Source: Flavobacterium sp. MDT1-60
GTDB lineage: Bacteria > Bacteroidota > Bacteroidia > Flavobacteriales > Flavobacteriaceae
DNA length: 64,000 nucleotides
Direction: 5' to 3'
NCBI RefSeq assembly: GCF_014844035.1
Contig: NZ_CP062159.1
Location: 620,001 to 684,000, forward strand
Positions 25,644 through 34,051 of this stretch are shown here, one piece after another. The translations under genes and the position numbers were made by a program. Position 1 is the first letter of the stretch, and every line of letters begins with the position of its first letter. The notes under the pieces were generated by a model. It did no database searches and was not told where the DNA came from. It worked only from the letters and a program-made list of their open reading frames with translations.

Positions 25644-25704
25644 TTGCCACGAATTATACAAATTTTCACGAATTAATTAGTGCGAATTTGTGTAATTCGT
25701 GGCA
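25644..25704. repeat. Palindrome between dprA and trpS, GCCACGAATT type
   Basis: TTGCCACGAATTATACAAATT faces AATTTGTGTAATTCGTGGCAA around a short centre. It is almost perfect across 61 bases, with A/T on both sides. It can act as a terminator for both convergent genes. Confidence 0.8.
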
Positions 25705-25710
25705 AAAAAA

Positions 25711-26685
25711 TTATTTACCAAATCCAAGAACTTCTCGAACTTTGGCTAAAACACCATCCGCAACTACTGAAGCTTTTGCGGCACCTTTTTTCAAAAGTGC
25801 ATCAACTTCTTCAAGGTTATTGATGTAGTAATTGTATTTTTCTCTTTCGGTTTTAAATTTTTCGGTAATTAACTCAAACAAAGCTTGTTTTGCGTGACCA
25901 TAACCGTAATTTCCGCCTAAATAATTCGCTCTCATTTGGGCAGTTTGTTCTTCGTTTGCTAATAAAGAATAGATTGCAAAAGCATTACAGGTATCTGGGT
26001 TTTTTGGTTCTTCAAGTGGTGTACTATCGGTTTCAATACTCATTACCTGCTTGCGTAACGCTTTATCATCCAGGAAAATATTGATAATATTATTGGCTGA
26101 TTTACTCATTTTTCCACCATTGGTTCCTGGAATCAACATGCTGTCTTCCTGAATTTTGGCTTCCGGAATCACAAAAGTTTCTCCCATTTGATGATTGAAA
26201 CGGGAAGCCACATCACGTGTGATTTCTAAGTGTTGCAATTGGTCTTTTCCGACCGGTACAAATTCGGCATCATACAATAAAATATCCGCAGCCATTAACA
26301 TCGGATAAGTGAAAAGTCCGGCGTTAACGTCGTCTAAACGATCTGATTTATCTTTGAAAGAATGTGCTAATGTCAATCTTTGAAACGGAAAAAAACAACT
26401 TAAATACCAGGTTAATTCGGCTGTTTGAGTTACATCGGACTGTCTGTAAAAAGTAACTTTATCTGGATTTAAACCACAGGCAAGCCAGGCTGCTGCAGTG
26501 CTATAAGTATTTTCTCTTAATGTTTTTCCGTCTTTAATTTGTGTAATCGAATGTAAATCAGCGATAAACAAATAAGATTCGTTTGCAGGATTATTCGATA
26601 ATTCTATCGCAGGAATAATTGCGCCTAATAAATTTCCCAAGTGTGGCGTTCCAGTACTCTGAACACCAGTTAGTATTTTTGCCAT
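25711..26685 (-). CDS. trpS: Tryptophanyl-tRNA synthetase
   Basis: The 324-residue class I synthetase charges tRNA-Trp in the cytosol. The first signature is TGVQSTGTPHLGN (residues 6-18, HxGN form). The second is GGKMSKSANN (190-199). Between them lies the Trp-pocket region DLHSITQ and the helical segment FTYPMLMAADILLYDAEFVPVGKDQL. The length is that of the compact bacterial enzyme. An upstream element (GACATTTG on the minus strand, one mismatch to TAnnTTTG) may be its promoter. It lies between two palindromic repeats. Confidence 0.96.
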   Translation of the reverse strand: MAKILTGVQSTGTPHLGNLLGAIIPAIELSNNPANESYLFIADLHSITQIKDGKTLRENTYSTAAAWLACGLNPDKVTFYRQSDVTQTAELTWYLSCFFPFQRLTLAHSFKDKSDRLDDVNAGLFTYPMLMAADILLYDAEFVPVGKDQLQHLEITRDVASRFNHQMGETFVIPEAKIQEDSMLIPGTNGGKMSKSANNIINIFLDDKALRKQVMSIETDSTPLEEPKNPDTCNAFAIYSLLANEEQTAQMRANYLGGNYGYGHAKQALFELITEKFKTEREKYNYYINNLEEVDALLKKGAAKASVVADGVLAKVREVLGFGK

Positions 26686-26731
26686 TCTATTTTTCTTATT
26701 CTATAAACGCAAATGTCGTGATGTTTTTTTT

Positions 26732-26905
26732 AACCGCAAAGCTCGCAAAGATTTTACGCAAAGTTCGCAAGGTTTTTTATTAAAGTTTAGTGATAAATTA
26801 AAGAAATAGCCACAAATTACACCGATTAAAAAAGTTGTTCAATTTCTTTAATATATAACAATAAGCTTTGCGAACTTTGCGTAAAATCTTTGCGAGCTTT
26901 GCGGT
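26732..26905. repeat. Intergenic inverted repeat, AACCGCAAAG type
   Basis: A 40-base arm starting AACCGCAAAGCTCGCAAAGA at 26732 faces the arm CTTTGCGAACTTTGCGTAAA.. ending at 26905, with few mismatches and about 90 bases between. Each arm is itself made of imperfect CGCAAAG units. It separates divergent trpS and the acyltransferase gene and contains no ORF. Confidence 0.8.
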
Positions 26906-26955
26906 AAAATTATTTATTAAATAAATTCAGGTATTAAAATTCATTTCGCTTTTCT

Positions 26956-26963
26956 TACATTTG
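26956..26963 (+). promoter_or_regulatory. Promoter element of the acyltransferase gene
   Basis: TACATTTG ends five bases before the ATG, so the transcript should be leaderless. Confidence 0.6.
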
Positions 26964-26968
26964 AAACC

Positions 26969-27724
26969 ATGAAAGGAATTAAAATTTTTTTTTGGGTTTT
27001 ATGGCGCATTTGGTTTTATGTTTTAATGGCCATTCCGATATTGATTATGCTGCCGTTTTTACTTATTTCTATTATAACAGAAAGCGGATACCCCTATTTC
27101 TTTAAAATGGCCCGCATTTGGGCTAAATTCATCCTTTTCGGGATGGGTTTTTATTATATAGTTAAACGTGAGCAGAAACTGGAAAAAGGAAAAAGCTATA
27201 TGATAGTAGCCAATCATACATCGATGACAGATATTATGCTAACGTTAGCGATTGTTCGAAATCCTTTTGTTTTTGTGGGCAAAAAAGAATTAGTTAAGAT
27301 TCCTTTATTTGGATTTTTCTATAAAAGAACTTGTATTTTGGTTGATAGAAATTCTTCAAGAAGTAAAAACGAAGTTTTCAAGAGAGCACAAAGTAGACTT
27401 AATCAAGGGCTTAGTATTTGTATTTTCCCAGAAGGCGGTGTTCCTGATGATGAAAGTGTTTTGCTGGATGAGTTTAAAGACGGCGCTTTTCGCTTGGCAA
27501 TTGAGCATCAAATTCCAATCGTTCCAATTGTTTTTGCTGATAATAAAGAACGTTTCTCCTATACTTTTTTAAGCGGGAGTCCAGGAAAAATGCGTGTAAA
27601 AGTATTGCCTTTCATAGAAACAAGAGGATTAACCGGAGAAAACCGAAAGGAACTTCGGGATAAGGTCAGACTATTGATTTATAATAGTTTAATTGAATTT
27701 CACAAACCAAAAAACAAAGCATAG
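26969..27724 (+). CDS. plsC: 1-acylglycerol-3-phosphate acyltransferase (PlsC-type)
   Basis: The 251-residue membrane enzyme has N-terminal hydrophobic helices (IFFWVLWRIWFYVLMAIPIL and ILIMLPFLLISII). The acyltransferase boxes are in order: VANHTSMTDIML (NHxSxxD, block I), GFFYKRTCILVDR (block II), CIFPEGGVPDDE (FPEGxR-like, with Gly-Val after Gly) and IPIVPIVF (block IV). Such enzymes transfer a fatty acyl group to lysophosphatidic acid at the inner membrane, giving phosphatidic acid for phospholipids. Length fits. It could instead acylate another lyso-lipid, but the boxes are canonical. Confidence 0.9.
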   Translation: MKGIKIFFWVLWRIWFYVLMAIPILIMLPFLLISIITESGYPYFFKMARIWAKFILFGMGFYYIVKREQKLEKGKSYMIVANHTSMTDIMLTLAIVRNPFVFVGKKELVKIPLFGFFYKRTCILVDRNSSRSKNEVFKRAQSRLNQGLSICIFPEGGVPDDESVLLDEFKDGAFRLAIEHQIPIVPIVFADNKERFSYTFLSGSPGKMRVKVLPFIETRGLTGENRKELRDKVRLLIYNSLIEFHKPKNKA

Positions 27725-27735
27725 TTTAAAATATA

Positions 27736-27770
27736 AAAGCCGACTAATTACATTAATTAGTCGGCTTTCC
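27736..27770 (+). terminator. Terminator of the acyltransferase gene
   Basis: AAAGCCGACTAAT pairs with ATTAGTCGGCTTT; the tail is T-rich. It begins 11 bases after the stop. Confidence 0.9.
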
Positions 27771-28207
27771 TTTTGAATTAAAACCCCCCATTTTATATTC
27801 AAAAACTTATCTGTGGATAATTTTTTCTGAAATAAAGCGCAATACTTTTTTAAATTTTAATCTGGTTTTTTTACGGTTTTTATTCAACAACACTTCTAGT
27901 TTCTCTTTCATGGTAAAAATCTTAAGGTTGATAATAAAGAGTTTGACTAAAACTCAAGTTAACGTCACAATACTATAGAGAGCTAAAAATGAAAAAGGTT
28001 GCGTTGAAACGAAAATTATTTTCTTTAAAAACAATAAAAACCCGTTAGCACCAAATAAACCAACGGATTTTTATTAAAAACAATGAACCAAATTTATTCT
28101 AAAAACCTTCAAATTGAGTATTTATAACAATACCAAATTCTTATGTCTTGTTATAAGATGGAATTGTTTTAAAAAGGTTGCGTCATTTTTAATTTTATTT
28201 TTAAAAT
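27771..28207. other. Gap between convergent plsC and recA with small elements
   Basis: Besides the possible small ORF listed separately, this 440-bp gap holds a 13-base direct repeat AAAAAGGTTGCGT (27992 and 28171). It also holds a hairpin-like CCGTT..AACGG near 28038-28065 and an inverted repeat TATAACAA..TTGTTATA near 28122-28154. No convincing larger gene is seen. Confidence 0.5.
27807..27911 (-). CDS. Possible 34-residue very basic peptide
   Basis: On the minus strand an ATG at 27911 opens MKEKLEVLLNKNRKKTRLKF and ends FISEKIIHR, giving a strongly positive peptide. There is no clear consensus promoter or ribosome site. It lies in a 440-bp gap that has an upstream direct repeat with ACGCAACCTTTTT. 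Small basic peptides are not rare as chance ORFs in A/T-rich sequence, so this is weak. Confidence 0.25.
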   Translation of the reverse strand: MKEKLEVLLNKNRKKTRLKFKKVLRFISEKIIHR

Positions 28208-28241
28208 AAAAAACCCGACGAGATTTAAATCTCGTCGGGTA
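28208..28241 (-). terminator. Terminator of recA
   Basis: On the minus strand the stem ACCCGACGAGATTT / AAATCTCGTCGGGT is followed by a T run. It is 40 bases past the recA stop. Confidence 0.9.
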
Positions 28242-28279
28242 AGTATGTAAAGCCTTGTTTTAAAAAGACTTATATAAGT

Positions 28280-29311
28280 TTAAGCGTTTGCTAATTCTTT
28301 AATATGTGCTTTAATTTTAGCTTCTAATTCATCAGCTAATTCCGGATTATCTTTAATTAAAGATTTTACAGCATCACGACCTTGTCCTAATTTGGTATCA
28401 CCGTAGCTAAACCAGGATCCTGCTTTTTTGACGATTTCAAATTCAACCGCCAAATCTAAAATTTCTCCAGTTTTAGAAACCCCTTCTCCGTACATAATGT
28501 CGAATTCGGCAGTTTTAAAAGGCGGAGCTACTTTATTTTTGACCACTTTTACTTTAGTTCTGTTTCCAATTACGTTTTCTCCATCTTTAATTTGAGAAGA
28601 ACGACGAATGTCTAAACGTACTGAAGCGTAGAATTTTAAGGCATTACCCCCCGTTGTAGTTTCAGGATTTCCAAACATCACACCAATTTTCTCTCTCAAC
28701 TGGTTGATGAAGAAAACAGTACAATTTGTTTTACTGATAGTTCCTGTTAATTTTCTTAAAGCCTGAGACATCAAACGTGCGTGAAGACCCATTTTAGAAT
28801 CTCCCATTTCGCCTTCAATCTCACTTTTTGGAGTTAATGCAGCAACCGAGTCAATTACAACAATATCAATTGCTCCGGAACGAATTAAGTTTTCGGCAAT
28901 TTCTAAAGCTTGTTCTCCGTTGTCTGGCTGAGAGATGATCAGGTTTTCGATATCAACGCCTAATTTTTCGGCATAATTTCTATCAAAAGCATGTTCAGCA
29001 TCTATAAAAGCGGCAATTCCGCCTGCTTTCTGAGCTTCGGCAATTGCGTGTAAAGTTAAAGTCGTTTTACCAGAAGATTCTGGTCCGTATATTTCGATAA
29101 TTCTTCCTTTTGGATAACCGTTTACTCCAAGTGCTAAATCAACACCAAGAGAACCTGAAGAAATAGTTTCAACTTCTACAATGGCTTTATCGCCCATTTT
29201 CATTACGGTTCCTTTTCCGTAGGTCTTATCTAGTTTGTCAAGCGTAAGTTGTAACGCTTTTAATTTGGCTTCTTTTTCTGAACTCATCTCTTTTTTTTCT
29301 TTTTCTTTCAT
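28280..29311 (-). CDS. recA: Recombinase RecA
   Basis: The 343-residue ATPase forms filaments on single-stranded DNA, catalyses strand exchange and triggers the SOS response. Walker A is GPESSGKTT (residues 76-84). Walker B lies in [20 protein letters not shown], the L2 loop region is [27 protein letters not shown] (MAW/allosteric Gln-Thr area), and the C-terminal domain ends [10 protein letters not shown]. Length matches other Bacteroidota RecA. An internal ATG at codon 9 ([10 protein letters not shown]) is a possible alternative start; the first eight codons are Lys/Glu-rich. No LexA box is recognised upstream. The gene is on its own. Confidence 0.97.
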   Translation of the reverse strand: MKEKEKKEMSSEKEAKLKALQLTLDKLDKTYGKGTVMKMGDKAIVEVETISSGSLGVDLALGVNGYPKGRIIEIYGPESSGKTTLTLHAIAEAQKAGGIAAFIDAEHAFDRNYAEKLGVDIENLIISQPDNGEQALEIAENLIRSGAIDIVVIDSVAALTPKSEIEGEMGDSKMGLHARLMSQALRKLTGTISKTNCTVFFINQLREKIGVMFGNPETTTGGNALKFYASVRLDIRRSSQIKDGENVIGNRTKVKVVKNKVAPPFKTAEFDIMYGEGVSKTGEILDLAVEFEIVKKAGSWFSYGDTKLGQGRDAVKSLIKDNPELADELEAKIKAHIKELANA

Positions 29312-29452
29312 CTATATTTTTATAATTCTTTCATTATCAAAACAAACCAGAAATTAAATAACTTACTGATTTAGATTTGTATCAGGCTTGTAATTTTGTA
29401 AAAATACTTCTTTTTTTGAAGTTTGATTGTCCCAAATTGTATCAAAATTGTA

Positions 29453-29962
29453 CTATAAAAACAAAGCCTTTAATTCTGTGGCTTCAGCTGGTTTTATTTT
29501 TCCGGCAAGTAGTAAACTTAGTTGTTTACGACGAAGTGCAGCGTCAAAACGTTGTATTTCTAATTCCGTTTCCGGTATAATTGCGGGCACTTCAACAGGT
29601 CTTCCGCTATCATCCACTGCCACAAAAGTATAAATGGCTTCGTTAGCTTTGGTTCTGCTTCCGGATTCACGGTCTTCTACCCAAACATCAATAAAAACTT
29701 CCATAGAACTTTTAAAAGATCTTGAAACCTTTGCTTCTATTGTGACTACTGCTCCAAGAGGAATTGCTCTGTTAAATGCCACGTGATTTACAGAAGCCGT
29801 TACTACAATTCGGCGAGAATGCCTGCGGGCCGCAATACTGGCAGCACGATCCATACGGGCTAATAATTCGCCACCAAAAAGGTTATTTAAAGGATTTGTT
29901 TCGCTCGGTAAAACTAAATCTGTTAAAATTGTCAGGGATTCTGAAGGATGTTTTGGATTCAT
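29453..29962 (-). CDS. Acyl-CoA thioesterase (hotdog fold, YciA/BFIT type)
   Basis: The 169-residue protein has a single 4HBT hotdog domain. The catalytic loop and helix are in TNPLNNLFGGELLARMDRAA, with the conserved Asn and Gly-Gly and the Asp before the long helix. Then come VTASVNHVAFNRAIPLGAVV and VEVFIDVWVEDRESGSRTKA-like strands, and YTFVAVDDSGRPVEVPAI, the usual end of the fold. It hydrolyses acyl-CoA to free acid and CoA in the cytosol. The chain-length preference is not evident. Transcribed in the same direction as holB and DoxX but separated from them by a palindrome. Confidence 0.88.
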   Translation of the reverse strand: MNPKHPSESLTILTDLVLPSETNPLNNLFGGELLARMDRAASIAARRHSRRIVVTASVNHVAFNRAIPLGAVVTIEAKVSRSFKSSMEVFIDVWVEDRESGSRTKANEAIYTFVAVDDSGRPVEVPAIIPETELEIQRFDAALRRKQLSLLLAGKIKPAEATELKALFL

Positions 29963-29985
29963 TTTTTAATGTAAATTTATTTCTT

Positions 29986-30030
29986 GCCACAGATTAAAAT
30001 GATTAGAAAAGATCTGTAAAAATCTGTGGC
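29986..30030. repeat. Palindrome, GCCACAGATT type
   Basis: GCCACAGATT at 29986-29995 faces AATCTGTGGC ending at 30030, with further partial pairing inside (AGATCTGTAAA). It lies between the DoxX and thioesterase genes and may terminate DoxX transcription. Confidence 0.75.
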
Positions 30031-30038
30031 GTATTTTT

Positions 30039-30422
30039 TTAATTCAACCAATAAACAGCCATGACAGCTGGAATAAAATAGATAACAATGGTTCTTGCTC
30101 CATCGTAATCTTTTGCTAATCGTTGTCCGAAAAGCATCATCAACAAAGAAATACAGGAAAAAATAGCGCCATAAAAACCAAATTCACGACCACTGTTTGT
30201 TACTAATTGTATCGCGCCAACAACGCATAAAATTCCGGAAATTAATTCTAAAACTAAAAGATGAAATAAGGCGAGGGGTACATGGTTTTTTAGTGGCGTT
30301 TTGGCGAAATGCCCTTTTAGCCATTCGACATTATCTTTCCAGTAAAAAATTTTCTCATAACCTGATTGTAAAAAGGTTAAGGCTAAAAACGCTAACAGTA
30401 AAATGGAGGCAACATTATTCAT
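30039..30422 (-). CDS. DoxX family membrane protein
   Basis: The 127-residue protein has four hydrophobic segments (ASILLLAFLALTFLQSGYEK, PLALFHLLVLELISGILCVV, GFYGAIFSCISLLMMLFGQR and IVIYFIPAVMAVYWLN), and the first loop keeps the DoxX-type SGYEKIF. DoxX proteins are small integral membrane proteins of mostly unknown function, linked in some bacteria to quinone or thiosulfate metabolism. Its start lies six bases after the stop of holB, so the two probably share a transcript, although a functional link is not expected. Confidence 0.8.
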   Translation of the reverse strand: MNNVASILLLAFLALTFLQSGYEKIFYWKDNVEWLKGHFAKTPLKNHVPLALFHLLVLELISGILCVVGAIQLVTNSGREFGFYGAIFSCISLLMMLFGQRLAKDYDGARTIVIYFIPAVMAVYWLN

Positions 30423-30428
30423 TGAAAA

Positions 30429-31577
30429 CTATTTTTTATGAATTAAACGAGTCAGTTTTATAGATAAATCAGTTAAAATTATTTTTGCATTTCCGTTTCT
30501 TTCAATGTGATACATCGCATCTGAAAGCTCTTTGAAGATTTCATGAATATTATTTCCGTTTACAAAAGGCGCGAAATTTTCCAGCTTAAATTTATCAACT
30601 CTTGGTTCGATGTAAACCAAACTGGGAGCCTGATAATTTAATAAAAGCGCTTGTCGGAACATTTCGATACAAAACTGAATGAATTTTTTCTGGCTTTCGC
30701 GACCAAGTCCGGCAATTTCTTCACTCCAGGAAATTAAATCCTGAATGGCGGCGGCATTTCCTTTTGCCCTAAAAGCGGCACGAACCCAATTGACAAACCA
30801 TTGTTCAAAAGGAAATTCAGCATCATCTTCTTTTAATAAAGAAAGTGCCTTATTGAAATTTCCCTGAGCCTGATGTGCGATCTTTTTAGCTAGGTTGGAA
30901 TCAACGTTTTCTTTGGAAACTAATGCTTCGGCAATTACTTTTTCGGGTAAACCATTAAAGTGAATTACTTGGCAACGAGATCGTATGGTTTGTATAATGT
31001 CTTCCTCATTTTCAGAAATCAGAATAAAAATAGTTTTATCTGAGGGTTCTTCGAGAAGTTTCAATAATTTATTTGATGCAGCGATATTCATTTTATCGGC
31101 CATCCAGATAATCATAATTTTATAACCACCCTCATATGATTTTAATGATAGTGATTTTAAAACTTCCTGAGCATCTTCGACACGAATTTCTCCTTGTTTG
31201 TTTTGAACACCAAGCATCTTATACCAGTCAAATAAACCTCCATAAGGCATTTCCTGAATAAAAGTGCGCCAGTCCTGAATGAAATCTAAACTTTTTGGTT
31301 TTGTTTTTACGTCCTCTGTTGTAACTGTAGGATATATAAAGTGGAGGTCGGGATGCGAAATGTTTTGAAACTTCAGATTGCAGGAATCGTTGCCGTTTTC
31401 ATTTTCGTTACCGGTGTTATTACATAAAATATATTGCGCGTAAGCAATGGCGGTAGATAATGTACCACTTCCTTCTGGTCCAATGAATAATTGTGCATGC
31501 GGAATTCGTCCTGAAGCAGCACTTTTTATCAAGTGACTTTTGATGTAATCCTGACCTAAAATTTGTGAAAATTGCAT
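30429..31577 (-). CDS. holB: DNA polymerase III delta' subunit-like ATPase (HolB)
   Basis: The 382-residue protein is a clamp-loader subunit of the AAA+ family that helps load the sliding clamp at the replication fork. It starts MQFSQILGQDYIKSHLIKSA, with the family RIPHAQLFIGPEGSGTLSTA. The P-loop is degenerate, as in many delta' subunits. It has VEDAQEVLKSLSLKSYEGGY, the Walker B-like IMIIWMADKMNIAASNKLLK, the LLEEPSDKTIFILIS sensor-1 region and IRSRCQVIHF, the arginine-finger SRC motif. A consensus promoter ends four bases before the ATG, so the mRNA should be leaderless. DoxX follows by six bases. Confidence 0.93.
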   Translation of the reverse strand: MQFSQILGQDYIKSHLIKSAASGRIPHAQLFIGPEGSGTLSTAIAYAQYILCNNTGNENENGNDSCNLKFQNISHPDLHFIYPTVTTEDVKTKPKSLDFIQDWRTFIQEMPYGGLFDWYKMLGVQNKQGEIRVEDAQEVLKSLSLKSYEGGYKIMIIWMADKMNIAASNKLLKLLEEPSDKTIFILISENEEDIIQTIRSRCQVIHFNGLPEKVIAEALVSKENVDSNLAKKIAHQAQGNFNKALSLLKEDDAEFPFEQWFVNWVRAAFRAKGNAAAIQDLISWSEEIAGLGRESQKKFIQFCIEMFRQALLLNYQAPSLVYIEPRVDKFKLENFAPFVNGNNIHEIFKELSDAMYHIERNGNAKIILTDLSIKLTRLIHKK

Positions 31578-31581
31578 GAAG

Positions 31582-31609
31582 CAAAGATATAAGAAAATGA
31601 TGTAGTCAA
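31582..31609 (-). promoter_or_regulatory. Promoter of holB
   Basis: On the minus strand TTG (31609-31607), a 17-base spacer and TATCTTTG (31589-31582) match the consensus. The ATG follows four bases after the -7 element, so the transcript should start at or near the start codon. Confidence 0.75.
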
Positions 31610-31950
31610 AAATTTTCGTGAAAAAGTTTATAAGACTACTTTTTATTTTTGTTTTTTAAGAAGGTTTTTAACTTAATTTTTTTTGTTTTTGATGTCAGCT
31701 TTTGTTAATAAAGGGATTAATCGAGAGAGATATTAAGAAGATTTTGTTAATAGTTTTTTTTGAAAAAGCAATAATTGTTCTTTTTTTTTGGCTATTATTT
31801 TGTAGAAACGTTCTTTTTTATTGTGTAATATCTTACAGAATTTGTTTTAACAATTTTAACAAAAACCCCGTTAAAACGCAGATTTTCCCGACATAGGACT
31901 CGCTTTTAAGATTTTTTTAAGATTTTTTTTTGAAAAAAGAAATCAATAAA
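31610..31950. other. AT-rich gap before the gliding locus
   Basis: The holB promoter bounds this gap on the left and the operon promoter bounds it on the right. The 340 bases between are T-rich on the plus strand. A 64-codon open frame here has no promoter or signal pattern, so I take it as chance. Nothing else is recognised. Confidence 0.5.
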
Positions 31951-31951
31951 G

Positions 31952-31981
31952 TTGCAATTTAAGTTAATTTATATATTTTTG
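31952..31981 (+). promoter_or_regulatory. Promoter at the head of the gliding locus
   Basis: TTG (31952-31954), a 19-base spacer and TATTTTTG (31974-31981) match the Bacteroidota consensus. The ATG of the first gene lies 32 bases after it. Confidence 0.75.
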
Positions 31982-32013
31982 TTTTCATAACAACCAATTA
32001 TAAATAAGAATCT

Positions 32014-32466
32014 ATGAAAGGGAAAATTATTTTATTAAGCGCACTTTTTTTCTTGACTACTGGTGCTATTTCAGCACAGGCGAAAAATGCTCCTAGAAGT
32101 ATTATTAGTACAACAGCTCTAATCCGTAAATACCATGATCAAAAAGAGTTGAGTGGTATGCAAAAGGGAGAACTTTTGGAATTATACATTGAGCGTATTA
32201 AAGTTTTAGTGAAAACCCTTCCTTACATTGCATTGGTTACTAAGCCAGGTGTGACAATGGCAGACTTAGGTATTCCGGACGATTCTGAACATAAAAAAGT
32301 ATTAGACGCTCAGGCGGTTGGTACTACAACTTTCCTGGATACTACTGTAGACTTTCAGCGTAAAATGATGCCTTATTCAGATAAGGGTAACTTAATCGCT
32401 GCAATTTTATTCTACGAAAGCACATTGAAATCACTACATGAGTTCAACGATTTGAATGAAATGTAA
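32014..32466 (+). CDS. Secreted protein at the head of the sprB-type operon
   Basis: The 150-residue product has a signal peptide (MKGKIILLSALFFLTTGAIS, cleavage after AQA-like sequence). The mature helical part begins APRSIISTTALIRKYHDQKE and includes ELLELYIERIKVLVKTLPYI and FYESTLKSLHEFNDLNEM. I do not know the domain. Position matters: a small secreted protein and a larger one precede sprC, sprD and sprB, as in F. johnsoniae, where I recall the first two genes being called remF and remG. I cannot confirm that this is one of them. A hairpin after it may weaken read-through into the rest. Confidence 0.75.
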   Translation: MKGKIILLSALFFLTTGAISAQAKNAPRSIISTTALIRKYHDQKELSGMQKGELLELYIERIKVLVKTLPYIALVTKPGVTMADLGIPDDSEHKKVLDAQAVGTTTFLDTTVDFQRKMMPYSDKGNLIAAILFYESTLKSLHEFNDLNEM

Positions 32467-32555
32467 TAAAAAGAATATTTTTTAAAACCTTTTTTAGAGT
32501 GTTTACGTAGATGAACAAGACTTCATAACGTCATTTTGAAAAAGATATAAAAAAC

Positions 32556-32608
32556 AACTCGTTCTCGATGTGTCCTGAAATTATCAGAAAACCCGAGATG
32601 AGTTTTTT
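32556..32608 (+). terminator. Hairpin between the first two genes of the gliding locus
   Basis: AACTCGTTCTCG pairs with CGAGATGAGTT across about 28 bases, followed by TTTTTT. If it acts, the first gene is more expressed than the rest. Confidence 0.65.
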
Positions 32609-32658
32609 CATTTACGCATACCCAAATTTATTATTATTAACCCTAATACCCCCTTATC

Positions 32659-33948
32659 ATGAAAAAAATTACTCAAATTATCTGCGTTCTTTTGACGGTT
32701 ACGAGTATGAATGCTCAACAAGAGAAAGGAATTATGGGCTACACTAATTGGTTGAATAACTGGACCGAATTTAAGCCTAACAAAGTAGAGTATGGAGAAG
32801 CAAATCAAATTTTAGCAGGAAACATTTCTGTTAATACTAAGTTGCTAAAGAGGAATATTTATGTTTTACAAGGAAATGTTTATGTTACAAACAATGCTGT
32901 TTTAACAATCGAGCCTGGAACTTTAATTATTGGTGATTTCGAAACAAAAGGAACATTGGTAGTTACAAAAGGTGCACAACTTGTAGCAGACGGTTTAGAA
33001 ACTGATCCAATTGTATTTACTTCAAACCGCAGCCAGAAAAAAGCTGGTGACTGGGGTGGAGTTGTAATTCTTGGTGATGCTCCAATCAATAAATTTGGAA
33101 ATGTAGGTTCTTATAACTTAGATCTTGATCCAACGCTTACTACTTACGGTGGTGACAACGCTGCTGGAAATTCAGGAGTTTTAAGATATGTAAGAATCGA
33201 ATTTGCTGGAAAAAAAGTTAAAGGAGCTGATACTTTCAACGGATTAACTCTTGCAGCAGTTGGAAACAAAACTATATTAGAAAACGTTATGGTAAGCTAC
33301 TCAGGTGGTGACTCATTTGCTTTCTTTGGTGGTGACTTAAACGCTACTAAATTAGTTTCTTATAAATCAATCAACGACGATTACAAATTTACTCAAGGTG
33401 TACAATGTCGTTTATATAACTCATTAGCAGTAAGATCTTCTTATTTATCAAGTAATAAAGACGGATCTCGTTGCATGGAAGTGAAATCATTTGAAAGAAA
33501 AAATGAAACTGATTTTACTAAAAAACAAACTTTAGTTGTAGCTACAAATATTACAATGCTTAACGACAGTGAGAACATCAAAGCTGATATTCAGGCTGGT
33601 TTAGTAAAAGAGGCAATTTATGTTGCTGAAACTGCTTCACTAGAAATGAAAAGAAGCGTAATCTCTGGATTTAACCCTGCTGTATTATTAGACAGCAAAA
33701 CAGAGATTAATGATGCTAACCTAAAGAAAATCAAATTTGAAGAAATGTACTTTAACCTATGTAACGGAAACATCTTTACAGAGTACAATTCTAATAATGA
33801 AGATTTAGAAAGCTGGTACGGAAACAGTGTGTTTTTCAATGTTTATTCACAAAGTGATAACAAAGAAACATTCATTGATATTTTCAATGCTAAAAAGCCA
33901 GATTTCAGATTGCAATTAGGAAAAATCACAGCGTCAAGCGGCAAATAA
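32659..33948 (+). CDS. Secreted beta-helix-like protein of the gliding locus
   Basis: The 429-residue product has a signal peptide (KITQIICVLLTVTSMNAQ). The first half is a right-handed beta-helix-like run of strands: LKRNIYVLQGNVYVTNNAVL, TIEPGTLIIGDFETKGTLVV, DPIVFTSNRSQKKAGDWGGV, then GGDNAAGNSGVLRYVRIEFA and ILENVMVSYSGGDSFAFFGG. This pattern is common in Bacteroidota surface proteins. No type IX C-terminal signal is obvious at its end (LQLGKITASSGK). It lies 103 bases before the next gene and in the right place for the second gene of the F. johnsoniae sprB operon (perhaps remG). Its function is unknown. Confidence 0.78.
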   Translation: MKKITQIICVLLTVTSMNAQQEKGIMGYTNWLNNWTEFKPNKVEYGEANQILAGNISVNTKLLKRNIYVLQGNVYVTNNAVLTIEPGTLIIGDFETKGTLVVTKGAQLVADGLETDPIVFTSNRSQKKAGDWGGVVILGDAPINKFGNVGSYNLDLDPTLTTYGGDNAAGNSGVLRYVRIEFAGKKVKGADTFNGLTLAAVGNKTILENVMVSYSGGDSFAFFGGDLNATKLVSYKSINDDYKFTQGVQCRLYNSLAVRSSYLSSNKDGSRCMEVKSFERKNETDFTKKQTLVVATNITMLNDSENIKADIQAGLVKEAIYVAETASLEMKRSVISGFNPAVLLDSKTEINDANLKKIKFEEMYFNLCNGNIFTEYNSNNEDLESWYGNSVFFNVYSQSDNKETFIDIFNAKKPDFRLQLGKITASSGK

Positions 33949-34051
33949 GATTGATTTAGATTTTTATTTTACAGCGTAAATTTTATTAATAAAGTCCCCA
34001 GACACAATTTATGTATCGTCTTAAACCGGACTAAATAAAGATCAAAACATA

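Noticed and set aside
31702..31896. A 64-codon plus-strand frame in the gap before the gliding locus.
   Set aside because: Phe/Leu/Ile-rich translation of T-rich sequence, no consensus promoter; probably chance.
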